Assembly: GCF_009730915.1 (NCBI RefSeq) | Contig: NC_052475.1 | Coordinates: 31,309,016-31,373,015 of the forward strand | Origin: Dioscorea cayenensis subsp. rotundata | Lineage: Eukaryota > Streptophyta > Magnoliopsida > Dioscoreales > Dioscoreaceae | DNA length: 64,000 bases | Direction: 5' to 3' | In this document: piece by piece, positions 35,648 to 46,985 of the stretch | Layout: each line of letters opens with the position of its first letter | How positions within the stretch are numbered: the first letter of the stretch is position 1 | Notes under the pieces: model-generated | Databases searched by the model: none | What the model was told of the DNA's origin: nothing | Seen by the model: the letters and a program-made list of their open reading frames with translations, nothing else | Position numbers and translations under genes: made by a program

Positions 35648-38600
35648 ATGTCAAACTCAGCAAATTCATCATCAGTTGTTTTACCAATGTCAAATGATGA
35701 AAGAGAAGAAGTTGGGCTTCTTGATGCTGTCGATGATATCCATGGAGGAGTCATTGTTGAACTTAAAGGGCCAATGGATTGTAAAACTTTTGTTTCTTCG
35801 TTGAGAGCTTCTTTATCACATTGGAGGCAACAGGTGATTCCCTTGGTCATGAAATGACCACTTCTTTGTTTCAATTGTGTTCACCAAACAAATTCTCCCA
35901 AAAATAAAAAATAAAAATAAATTAACACACAAACACAAAGGATAACACCATATGATTCAATTGCTAATAGCATGTTATGTTTTATAATGAAGTTGTCTTT
36001 TGATTGTTAATCTAATTAATTTAGTTAAACTATGGCTTGCATATTTGTATTTTTAGGAATTTTGAAATTAGTTTTAATGAGTGCTTGGAATTTTTCTTAA
36101 CATCTGACATTAAATTGCTCATCCCTTTGTGGTGTTATAACAGAAATATAAATTGCAGATTGAATAAAATATTTCAACATTGATTGATGAATAGCATCTC
36201 AGTGGCAAATTACACTCATCTCATTTATATATTTTCACTTTTATGTGATACACTCTGCAATGAAGTTCTTCTTCTTCTTTTTCTGCGCTACCTTTAACTC
36301 TTTGATGTTACCAGTTTTGTTTCATCTGCTCTACTTTAACTCTTTGATTCTAATGCAGGGGATAAGAGGTGTTTGGATAAAGTTGCCCATTGAACTTTCC
36401 CATCTTGTTCAACCAGCTGTTCAGGCAAATTTTCTCTATTGTCATTCCTAATAGATGAATATAGTTTCTCATGTATTCAGTCTACTAAATTCGGTAAACA
36501 GATGGGTTGCTATTAAGTATAATCATACATTCCATTTTCTGATAGTTAAAGTCACACATAATTTTCCTTTTCTTCATATATCTATGTGACTGTTGTTAGA
36601 CTTAGTTTTCTTTGTGGTTCAGAATATTTATGTACAGAAGAACAACATGGCCTTGTAATGAATATGTTGAATATGAGAAATTTTAGAAAGTGAATGGAAA
36701 TATAAGAAAAATGAGAGATATATATGTTGTAAACTATGGTCTGGCTGAAATTATTTAAGATGGTCTGACAGTTCATTCCATAGAATGCTTGAGTGAGGTG
36801 ATTCAAATGTAGCCAAGAGTGTAGTAGTTATTGGGTTCCCCAACTTGAAGAAATCATTGAAGCTTGACCATTGCTATGTCAAATGATTTTCATTTCCAAT
36901 TGTCAAGCTTGCACTGCCCTTATAAACATGTCCAGATGATGTTCAAACAGGGTATCTATTACTTGAATAAGTTTGCTTTTTATATTCCTTTTTTTCATAT
37001 TTCATGCAGACTTTGACATGAATGTCTTAAATCTGAAACAGGAAGGGTTTTGCTACCATCATGCAGAACCAACTTATTTGATGCTTGTATATTGGATCCC
37101 TGTCAGCGAGAATACTTTACCTATTAATGCCACACACCGGGTTTGTATTGGTGCTTTTGTGATGAATGAGAAGCGAGAGGTATTATCATGCAACATTCTT
37201 ATGATAAAACTTTGCAATAGTTGGCAATTAAAAAAAAATAAAATGCAACTCAGGTTTCCTCCACCTATAAAATACTCCTATTCTGAAGAGGATTTTGATT
37301 GGAAATCACAAAAATAGGTTATAAAATGATAGTCTATTGACTAGTTGATTAATTTTTCTACCAATTCATTTGAAAAGCAATTCTAATTTAACCATTTTTC
37401 AGAATCTCGCATTCATGAAAAAAGCTATTTCTTTCTGTTAAACTTCTTCCACGAGCACTTTTATAATGACAAACTTAAATTAAAAAAAAAAAATTTGTTC
37501 ATCTGTGGCCAGATTTTGCATCATCTCTATTGAGAACTTAGCTTAAATGGTACTCCATATCGTATTCTTTGACGAGCATCATGTCATAGTTTATCAATCT
37601 GTTAAGGGTTATTAGATGAGCATATATACTTTTGTTTATGTTTAAATTAAAAATGCTCAGACTTTCAGTCACAGCTGCAAATTTAATTTTGGTAGGTGCT
37701 CGTAGTCCAGGAAAAATGTGGAATTCTCCGGGGGTCAGGCATATGGAAGTTTCCTACAGGGGTGCTTGAGCAAGTATTAGTTATAGTGCTTTAAGCTTTT
37801 CTCTTCGTTTCTTTCATTATAACAACTGAAAGGCTACTTTGTCTCGCCCTCTGTGCAGGGTGAAGATATCTTTGCTGGAGCTATTAGAGAAGTCAAAGAA
37901 GAAACAGGAGTATGCACTTAATTTAACTGGATACCTCAATCGCTGATCTTTACCAGTTACCATGTTTTTCTTTTAGCTCTTTGTCGTGCACTGTGACTGT
38001 TTGTGCATAGTTTTTAATACCAATATTGGTTTTGCTATATCACAGATTGAAACTGATTTTCTGGAGGTGCTTGCATTCAGGTATTAAGTTCTTAAATTCA
38101 TCTTTTCCTTTTTTTTTTCATGTGTTCAATGTTATTTGTCAGCAGAGGTGCCTGTGTTTGTCTTAGGCTCTTAATTCATTTTTTGCTTCCTTTATCACTG
38201 TTGGCTATGCATCTCAAACTTATGTCAAAGCAAGCCTCAAAATTATTCAGTCATTGTGACTTGTTCTGGTGAAACGAGCAAATATGAAAGCTGTGAATTC
38301 CATAAAGTTTATCGACACACTTCCCATTCCAATTGGTAGCCAACTGTCTCTGAATGGATAGGATTATGAAGCCTATGTTATCTATTTACTTAATAGTTAT
38401 CACTTATCACAATTGCTATTAATCTGTTCATCAGAAACATTCAGATATTTCATGTCTTTAAAGATGCAATAAATACTAAAATGTTGTGTGTTCTCACTAG
38501 TTAGAAAACTTTTTTAATTGAAGTTATGTTCTTAAAGAGAACTGTACTTATTAATCACCATCCCGCATATTATGTTCTTAAAGAAAACTGTGCTTGGAAG

Positions 38601-39584
38601 CCGATCCGACTCCCCTGAGGGATAGGTCCCCTATCCTCCATCTCCTTCCCGCTGTTTTGTGTTTGACTTTCAGAGGACTAACCGCTTCAAATCCATCACC
38701 CGACCCACGTATTATGTTCTTAAAGAGAACTGTAGTTGTCCATCACCCAACGCACATTCTGGATTTTGAAGCTTTTCAGGTGGCTCATGAGTGCGCATCT
38801 CGAGTGACTAATCATATATCATAGTATGATGGATTTATCATGCACATCTTTAGGCATTCTATGGTGTAACAAGATTTCTAATGTTTACTACACAGTGCAG
38901 CATGATAATTCTTTGTACTTTTTCATGATGTATGCAACATTAGTGATAATAAGATAAGCTGCACTTCACTCTTACGCCTTGTCATTGTTACTTCGGAACT
39001 TAGTTCAAGCATTCACTTCCTTTATGTTGCACAAATGTCAAAACAACTCATGTGAAATTGTTATTGCAATGTTGTATTCCTCTTCAATTTCTGACTTCAT
39101 AATTGTGATAACTAAATAGATCATTTTGTTTTGTAGTACTCTCTTCACATGAGTTTGTTTGACTGCATTTTTCAGGCAAAATCACGGGGCATTTTTCGGG
39201 AAGTCAGATTTATTCTTTGTATGCATGCTGCTACCTCTTTCCTCAGAAATTCATAAGCAAGAGTCAGAAATCGAGGCTGCTGCGGTACCAACCAACTCAA
39301 TTCAGTTTAGAAATTCTTGAGAAATTCAGAGGTTATATAATGTTATTGCGGGATTTATAACTTCAGTTTCTGAAAAAAAAAAACACCATTATCTTATGCA
39401 GTGGATGCCGGTCGAAGAATTTGCAGCACAGCCTTTTGTCAAAAAACATGAACTGTTGAAGTACATTCTTGATCTTGGATTGGCTAAAGCGGACAGGAAT
39501 TACTCTGGATTTACACCCCTGAGTATATCATCCGCATTTTCTGAGGAGCTGAGCTTTTTATATCTAAACTCCAGGGGCCTGTGA
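35648..39584 (+). CDS. Nudix hydrolase (plant NUDT2/10-like)
   Basis: Nucleoside-diphosphate-linked-moiety hydrolase of the plant NUDT group whose members cleave ADP-ribose or NADH. Coding exons: 35648-35833, 36359-36424, 37042-37179, 37696-37773, 37859-37909, 38046-38080, 39177-39284 and 39402-39584. The Nudix box GX5EX7REUXEEXGU is complete: GVLEQGEDIFAGAIREVKEE then TGI, spanning exons 4-6 (residues ~152-174). The pre-Nudix domain has GVWIKLPIELSHLVQPAV and YHHAEPTYLMLVYWIP. The C-terminus has WMPVEEFAAQPFVKKHELLK. Length would be about 281 residues, normal for the group. Two oddities: the second listed intron starts GC (CAG|GCAAAT), and exon 39177-39284 counts 108 nt where 109 are needed to stay in frame. 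I chose ATG 35648 because the upstream exon does not connect in frame. The group is cytosolic unless the upstream leader is used. Confidence 0.88.
38566..38730. repeat. GC-rich insert between direct repeats in a Nudix intron
   Basis: Two near-identical segments, TATTATGTTCTTAAAGAAAA (about 38570) and TATTATGTTCTTAAAGAGAA (about 38709), flank a comparatively GC-rich insert of about 110 bp in an otherwise AT-rich intron. A further partial copy of the flank lies just before, near 38525. Its origin is unknown. Confidence 0.55.
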
Positions 39585-39682
39585 CTAGTCATCAAAATTT
39601 GATGATTGATGCTGCAAAGAACAATTAATGTTTTCCTATTTTTCCTTATTCATGTTTCATCCTTTGTGCTAAATTTATCATT

Positions 39683-39716
<34 letters not shown>
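39683..39716 (+). repeat. (CAG/AGC)n microsatellite, about 11 units
   Basis: An uninterrupted AGC trinucleotide run about 100 bp after the Nudix stop codon, so probably in its 3' UTR. Confidence 0.95.
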
Positions 39717-39718
<2 letters not shown>

Positions 39719-40660
39719 TCAGAAACAAACAAACAGACGCTGGTGTATTCTTATTGTTCTTTGAAATTATATATATTTATAATTTCAGATAAGTTTGTGT
39801 GAGAGATGTAATTTTCATCTTATTTCAGACTGAGTTTTGTTATTTAATAATAATAATAAAAAAAAAAACTTTACATTGGTTATAATCTGCATGTCAAGGT
39901 TACAACTCATTTACATTTGGAAAATATGCCACATTTATTTGAAAATATGCTTAATTATTTACTTCAAATATTCATCTAAAAGAATCTAATTTTTTTTGTC
40001 CATTTCTTTTAATTCCTTTAAATCATTGTATACAAAAGTGTTAGATATAAAATTTACATATTTCTCTTCAAATTCATAACAAACAATTTTAAGAGATTTT
40101 AAAAAAAAAATTCTTCAGATAAAACCTACACTACATCAGTTATACATCACGTCTGCAACTGCCCCATTAAAGCCTAATGACAAAAATTAAAAAATAATAA
40201 TAAAGATGATTCGGTAACTATTATTAATTATTATCTTTCACAATCTCCCAATCAATGTCACCACAATAAACATTATTATAATTAAATCAGTGGTAGATGA
40301 TGACAAACCACAAGCTCATGATATCATATTTTGTGTTTTTATTATCCTTTCTAAAATGACGGATTAACCCTCCCTGTTTACTTAAATTACAGTTCCACTG
40401 TTTGGTTTTTTTCAACAGAAAATAACTGTTTATTTTTATTAGTCAAAATATATTTTCAAATTTCTCTCATCAATGGCATGACGATGGCCATTCTCATGCT
40501 GCTTATTTTTTAAATATAACAATGAGCCCATCCAATTGATTAATAACCCAATTTCGAAGCTAGGTCTTTTTGGGGAAATATTTTTTTCCCAAATTCAATA
40601 AAATAAATAAATAAATAAATATTATTAGAAAAAGGCCATTTTTTCCACCAATTATTATTA

Positions 40661-40678
40661 ATATAAATAAGTATAAAG
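40661..40678 (+). promoter_or_regulatory. Candidate TATA box of the kelch gene
   Basis: ATATAAATAA and TATAAAG occur 46-63 bp upstream of the kelch start codon at 40724. A transcription start about 30 bp downstream of either would give a short leader. The region is AT-rich, so chance matches are possible. Confidence 0.3.
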
Positions 40679-40723
40679 CTAGAACAACTTTACGGAGCGG
40701 AGAAGACGAAGGTCTGAGAGAGA

Positions 40724-42903
40724 ATGGCTGGAAAATGGATTAAGGTTTGCTCTTATCCTCACACTCTTCTTCTTCTTTTCCAAAATTTCAACTTGTTTCT
40801 GTTAAGAATCTTTTGTTCCTTTCATCTGGTCTCTGGTCCCATGTTTTTCTTCTTTTTTTTGTTTTTGTAGATTTTTTTGCTTGGAATGTGTTTTTTTATG
40901 TTTGATTAGTGAGCTTGGAAAGCATATGAACACTGATCAAAGCTCACTTTTTTCTGGTTGTGAATTTTGGGGTTGAATTTGATCAAATTAAAATTAGTCC
41001 ATGATGAAAGAGCAAAAGATGTGAAGTGAGTTTATTGGGAACAGAGTTTTTTTTGTGAAATAATCTAGAAATATGAATATTCAAGAATCATTTTTTTTTT
41101 TAAAAAAAAAAAATGAAGTTTAGATTGTATTGTGACAATGGAAGATATAGTTTTTATGAGATTAGGATGAATTAAAAATTGCATACACATTGGATATACA
41201 CATTTATGAGATATACACATTTATTATTATGTTTCTTTGATGAATGAATTTGTAGCCATTTGAATGAGTTTGGTGATTTCATATTGATGATAAATCAACT
41301 TTTGCTTCATCCTTTTTCAAGAGGACATCAGTCTTTGTATTTGGTAAGAATGCATTTTGAACTCTAATAATAAACATGAATGATGGTGACCCTGTACTCT
41401 TTTTAAGTAATAACTTTTGGCTATTTAGTACACTCTCTCCAAGCTTTATAACAAGATAGTTACCATGAATTCCTACATTGTGAATTTTTTATTGTGGTAT
41501 GTTGTTTGAATATACTAGACTATCTATCCATATAGATATGTTCTAGTTGTATCACTTAAATGTATGTAGATTTTTCAGAGAAATTAAGTGGCATTAGTCC
41601 CTTCTTTATATGGATTGCGATTGCTAGTTAATTTATATGTACTTACTTCTTGAATTCAAACAATTTGCACTAGAGTCAGTGACTTTCCTGTAAAGTTTTT
41701 TTTTTTTTTCAAGTTACTTTGTTGTTCTGTGTTAAAAACATCCAAATACACTAACTGTGATTTAACAGACAGCTCTCAGTTAGTGATAAATCTGAACATT
41801 TGCTTAAACTTATCAAATTCATCAATTTCTTGCTTTATATTAGATTGTTCAGATGTTGCTTATTTGTTTTACTGAATTACTTTAACATCTCTTGCCCAAA
41901 AAGGAGATTAGTGTTAGTTGGAAGCATTCACTTAAAACTAATCTTTGTCGGCATTCAGCTAGAACAAAAAGGAACAGGACCTGGAGCAAGGAGCTCCCAT
42001 GCCGTTTCACTTGTTGGCCAAAAGGCCTATGTCTTTGGTGGTGAATTCACGCCCCGTGTGCCCGTGGACAATTATATGCATGTGTTCGATCTTGAGCAGC
42101 GAACTTGGGCTATTCTAGATGTTACAGGTGATGTTCCTCCTCCCCGTGTCGGTGTCACAATGGCTTCAATTGGGAGTACCATCTTTGTCTTTGGTGGCCG
42201 AGATCAAGAACACAAAGAGCTCAATGAGCTCTACTCTTTTGACACTATAACTAACAAGTGGTCATTGCTCTCATCTGGTGATACCGGTCCTCCACACAGG
42301 AGCTACCACTCCATAACAGCTGATGATAGTTGTATTTATATCTTCGGTGGTTGTGGCAATGCTGGCCGCCTAAAAGACCTTTGGGCATTCGATACCATTG
42401 CTCACAATTGGATCATGTTTCCTTTACCAGGTGAAACTTGTCATCCCCGGGGTGGCCCTGGGTTGGCTGCCTGTGGAGGCAAGATATGGGTTGTGTATGG
42501 CTTCTCCGGTGTGGAGCTCGATGATGTACATTACTTTGATCCAGTGACAGAGAATTGGACCCTTGTGGAGACCTCCGGGGACAAGCCATCTCCTCGCAGC
42601 GTCTTCTCCACGGCATGCATTGGCAAGTATATATATATTTACGGCGGAGAAGTAGACCCAAGTGACCTTGGCCATCTAGGTGCCGGGAAGTTTGCTCAAG
42701 AAGTATATGCACTGGATTCTGATACACATGTTTGGGAGAGACTCAAGGAGGAAGCTGATGCCGGTGAGCACCCGGGGCCACGGGGTTGGTGTGCATTCTC
42801 TGCAGGGACTATGGATGGAAAGGACGGCCTGCTTGTATTTGGCGGGAATTCGCCAACCAATGATCGACTTGGTGACATTTTCTTCTTTATTCCTAGTCTC
42901 TGA
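40724..42903 (+). CDS. Kelch-repeat protein, nitrile-specifier protein 5-like
   Basis: A kelch beta-propeller protein of the group that includes Arabidopsis NSP5. Brassicales specifier proteins of this group redirect glucosinolate breakdown; outside that order the biochemical role is unknown, so no reaction is assigned. Two exons: 40724-40744 (only MAGKWIK) and 41959-42903, joined by a 1.2-kb GT-AG intron in phase 0, giving 321 residues. Successive kelch blades are visible with paired glycines: AYVFGGEFTPRVPVDN, IFVFGGRDQEHKELNELYSF, IYIFGGCGNAGRLKDLWAF, IYIYGGEVDPSDLGHLGAG and LLVFGGNSPTNDRLGDIFFF. The stretch EVDPSDLGH lies where Brassicaceae specifiers carry their iron-binding Glu/Asp/His residues, but the spacing differs from E-x3-D-x3-H. 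The tiny first exon is supported by the frame and by the conserved start of the family. The gene looks intact. Confidence 0.92.
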
Positions 42904-45900
42904 AGACTTAATATAGACTTTGAAATTTCAGGTTTTGCATTTTGAACTCTAGTTTCGGTTGCCATTTGAAGAAGTTTGATGTAATCTATATATATATATA
43001 TGGATGTATGTGGGTAATAAGCTTTTGAGTTGGTTTAGTATATCGGTTTTTCGGACTAATGACGATGTTCTATGTATCTAATTGTGTATATGAGTGTTGC
43101 ATTTGAAGGTAATATACTAGATATAATACTAGTAGCTCATTTATGTCTTCAATGTGATGGTTCTTGTTTCTCAAAAATAGCTGTTCTCAATTGAGATTTT
43201 TAGTATTTAAATGACGGTCAGAATTCAGAAGCAATGCTTTTATTTCACACTTGTTTCAGATTGTTTTTTCTAATTTTTAATCTCAGTTTTTCTGGGAAAA
43301 AAAAACCAGATATTTTATGCAGCTAAAAGAACTTTTAATTACTCTTCATAATCTTAATCTTGGTCAAGCCCTACAGTTACAAATATTAAAAAAAAATTTA
43401 ATTCAACAACACTAAACAATCCTTATACCTTTACACCAAATAAATCTTGCATCAAAATATTTCATAAGAAACAATTGCATGAGACTTATTACTAGAGATT
43501 TGGTTAAAAATTTACAAATGCTATAAGCTCCTTTGAAGGCTACTAGCTTTGTTTAGTTAACAACTTTTTGGGGATAAATCCTCTGTCATACAACAATAGA
43601 AGAGAGAAAATATCGTTATAAAAACAAACAATCAATACTGATAAATAATATTTGATACTAATATATAATATGTGAATAGTATTAATGAACTCTTGTCTTC
43701 ACATGCATTTTGTGAAATATACAATAATTTATTCTGTCCATTTTCATCAAGAATAAGTTTTCCACATTTTAAGGAATAATAAAAAAAATTTAAGCAAGAA
43801 ATTTTGTTTTTATTTTATTTATATTGTTTTAAGCTTTTAATATTAAATTGTCATCTGCCAAATATGTGCATGAGATTGGATATATATATATGTGTGTATA
43901 TATATACATTTCACGAGAATCTTATTTGTATTGTGACATCTCAACAACCCTCTCTAGTCTCTATTGAAATAAAATAATTAATTGATCTCAATCTTGTAAA
44001 TTAAAAATTATGAGAAAAGTGAAGATTTCTCATCAAGATTAAAATCATGGAAGAAGGTAATTTATTCATTTTCACTGTGATAATTAAATACAAATTTAAT
44101 TCATATTGCATGAAATGAGGAAATTAGAAATTTTCATTGTATAAAAAAATTATAGTAATTGAATTAAAAAAAATTATTGATAGTAATAATCCACCTCTCT
44201 TGTTTAAGCCAAAATAGGTGTGAATTTGTACTTCAACTATTTTAATTAATAGCTATTAACTAAAAGATTGGTTCTTGATTAACAAATTAATAGCTATTAA
44301 CTAAAAAATTGGTTCTTGATTAACAGAAATTTATCACTATATATATATATATGAGCATCGATCCTCTGTGAACGTCTATAGATTATTAATCTATAGTCAT
44401 TGATTTCGACTGTTGGATTGAAATCCAACGATTTATTATTTTTAAATTAATAGTAATATTGTATTGCACAGTTACAAATGGATGAACAGTGTATACATAA
44501 TAATCAAACAAATCACAACCATTGAACCCTATTCCTACTAACATCTACAAATATAAAAACTAAAACCCAAACCAAACCTATTTCTGTCTGTGGATGTCTA
44601 CGGACGTCCGCAGAATGCCAGAAACACTTTTTATTATATATATATAGATTGTTAAGGCATCCTCATCTAAGCTTAAATATTGATTTTATGGAAGAATAAC
44701 TCTTATTTCATTGACTAGCTAACAACCACTAGGACAAAGAAATTTTATATTTGAAAAAAATAAATCTAAGAATTTTCAATACAACAGTGAAGGAAAAGTT
44801 TGAACTATTCTTAAACTAAATTGATCATTATTTTATATATATATATAGTATATCAAGTTTTATGGAAGAATAACTCTTATTTCATTGACTAGCTAACAAC
44901 CACTTGGACAAAGAAATTTTATATTTGAAAAAAATAAATCTAAAAATTTTCAATACAACAGTGAAGGAAAAGTTTGAACTATTCTTAAACTAAATTGATC
45001 ATTATTTTTTACCTATATATATAGTATATCAAGTTGATAATTTATATTATATAGTTAGTTTATGTGTCAAATTCTTTTCATTTATGCATTTTTTTTAACT
45101 TGTTAATTTAAATTGAAGTTATGTATTTTTAAATCCTATCATTATTATTAGTCTCAATCTTCTTATATAATTGGGCTTATAATTCCAATTACAAAAACAA
45201 ATAGAATCCATCTTTTGGAATTAATTGAAATAATAAATTGAAACTTTAATTTTTATCATGCATGCTTCTATAAAATAATAAGTGCAATTCACTGGCCCCA
45301 AGTAACTTGATTCTCATTTTCAAGTCCCATTCTTGAGTGAAGTTGACAAGCAAACTAACTTAAACATACATCAAATTAGCTGTCTTTATTTTGTAGTGCT
45401 ACCATTGTCCAATTGCTACCATTTTAGTGTCGGCCAACCCACTGCCAACTTTCCATGATTAATTAATTAATTAATTGTAATTAAATCAAATATTATTCTC
45501 TCTTATGCATACAAGTTAACTATTAGCTAATTACATAATTATTCAATAATTATATATATACATATATATATATAATAGACTGAGCAACTACCAAAATGAA
45601 TTGGCTTCCATTAATCCTTCTCATTTGAGAATGTATGTCACATTATGTTTCAATGATTGACAACAAAATTAATCATTTTAGTGAACACTAATTTGTTTAC
45701 TTTGAGATATATTAAGACAGTGAATTATTTTCTCATAAATTAATATAATTTTTATTATTATTATTATTATTTTTACTTTCTCATTTTGATCTGTTTAGGA
45801 AAAATCATAAAAAAAATATTTTTTTTTGGGGGGAGAAAAATTGAGTAAAAATAAAATATTTATAATGTGGTAATTAAAATTGAAATTAGTAAAACAAAAA

Positions 45901-46070
45901 AAAAAAGGGAAATAAAAGTGAAAAAAAGGGGGAAAAAAAGAAAAGAAAAGGCAATCTAAAGAGAGAGATGCCAAACGTTAGCTCAAAGAGATCCATACGA
46001 TCGGACGGTAGAAGGGGCCACACGTCTAGGAAAGAAATCACAGCCGTCGATTGCGCTCTGGTTCCCAGCT
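42904..46070. other. Long AT-rich intergenic region
   Basis: About 3.2 kb without a recognisable gene. It contains short (AT)n arrays (near 42990, 43880, 44340, 45550), a 44-bp duplication near 44246-44335 and the 174-bp duplication listed separately. The last 150 bp become richer in G/C near 45960-46070, approaching the FLA upstream region. Confidence 0.5.
44683..45030. repeat. 174-bp tandem duplication
   Basis: Two adjacent, almost identical copies begin TTTTATGGAAGAATAACTCT (about 44683 and 44857). Both include TTCATTGACTAGCTAACAAC and end in a TATATATAGTATATCAAG stretch. Divergence is only a few bases, so the duplication is recent. It is non-coding. Confidence 0.88.
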
Positions 46071-46126
46071 AAGCCAACCATGGCTGTCGGCGCTAGTCAA
46101 CGTCAGCACACACGAGGATCACCGTA

Positions 46127-46785
46127 CACGTGGCAATGCATGCCAATGGGTCCCGCACAGCCTGTCCTCTTTATTCAACTACCCCAAACTTTTATACAAA
46201 TTACGAACGTACCACGAAATATCAGTCTTTTTGATGGACGGTTGAGATTGAATGCAGGGTGAGAGATATGTGAATCACGTGACTGGCTTCATGTCTTTAT
46301 TAACTTTTAATCAAGGGAGACAGATTAAAAACTATTAGTATCTTCTTTGAAATCGGTGAGTAAAGTTCCGAGTCGTCCGGGCATTAATCACTTTAACGGT
46401 CCTATCAATCCAAAAAATTACTAATATAGATTGTACCACAAGATTTCCTCATCTTTCCATCCATGATGTAAAAAACCAGCATTAATTTTAAATTTTAAAT
46501 TTCATATTTATTAATTTATTTTGATAAATAAGTTAAAAACAAAAATAACCAATTATCCAAAAACATTCATAACCATTTATAAACAGTATTATATAATAAT
46601 TATGTATAATAAATTTATAAACAGTAACTATTTAATCGTTATTTACAGATGTAGATAAACATTCTAATAAATTTACACAGATAATTAAATTATTTAAATA
46701 TATATATATATATAAATTAAAAAATTACCGTAGAGAGAGAGAGAGAGAGAGAACGCGCCACGTGCGCAACGCATATAATCACGTG
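46127..46785. promoter_or_regulatory. Four CACGTG (G-box core) motifs upstream of the FLA gene
   Basis: CACGTG occurs at 46127-46132 (within TACACGTGGC, an ABRE/G-box context), 46276-46281, 46759-46764 (GCCACGTGCG) and 46780-46785, all within 860 bp of the FLA start codon. The palindrome binds bHLH and bZIP factors involved in light and abscisic acid responses. Its density here is above chance for AT-rich DNA. Whether it controls the FLA gene is inference. Confidence 0.5.
46732..46752. repeat. (GA)n microsatellite
   Basis: About ten GA dinucleotides directly before a G-box, about 235 bp upstream of the FLA start codon. GA tracts are common binding sites for BPC/GAGA-type factors in plant promoters. 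Confidence 0.85.
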
Positions 46786-46985
46786 CCATCTAGAAGTAAT
46801 AAGTGGGTATTCTATTCATGTGAAAACGAAACAGTTAAAAAAGAGCAATGGCAAAAAATCGTAAATAGAGTGAAGGTTGAGGGCATTATCGTCACCTGAT
46901 CACCGTCTTCTTCACTACTTCACCTTCATCTTCACAAACAAACCCTATATCACCAGCTTCGTCTCCATTGAAGGAGCAAGCAACA

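Larger units (their letters stand above)
39585..40723. other. Nudix 3' region and kelch gene promoter
   Basis: The first 150-250 bp are likely the Nudix 3' UTR, including a CAG run. The rest is AT-rich spacer and the promoter of the kelch gene. No additional gene seen. Confidence 0.5.

Noticed and set aside
44330-44900. Short (AT)n arrays and inverted AT stretches as MITEs
   Set aside because: No consistent terminal repeats or target duplications could be seen; simple sequence explains them.
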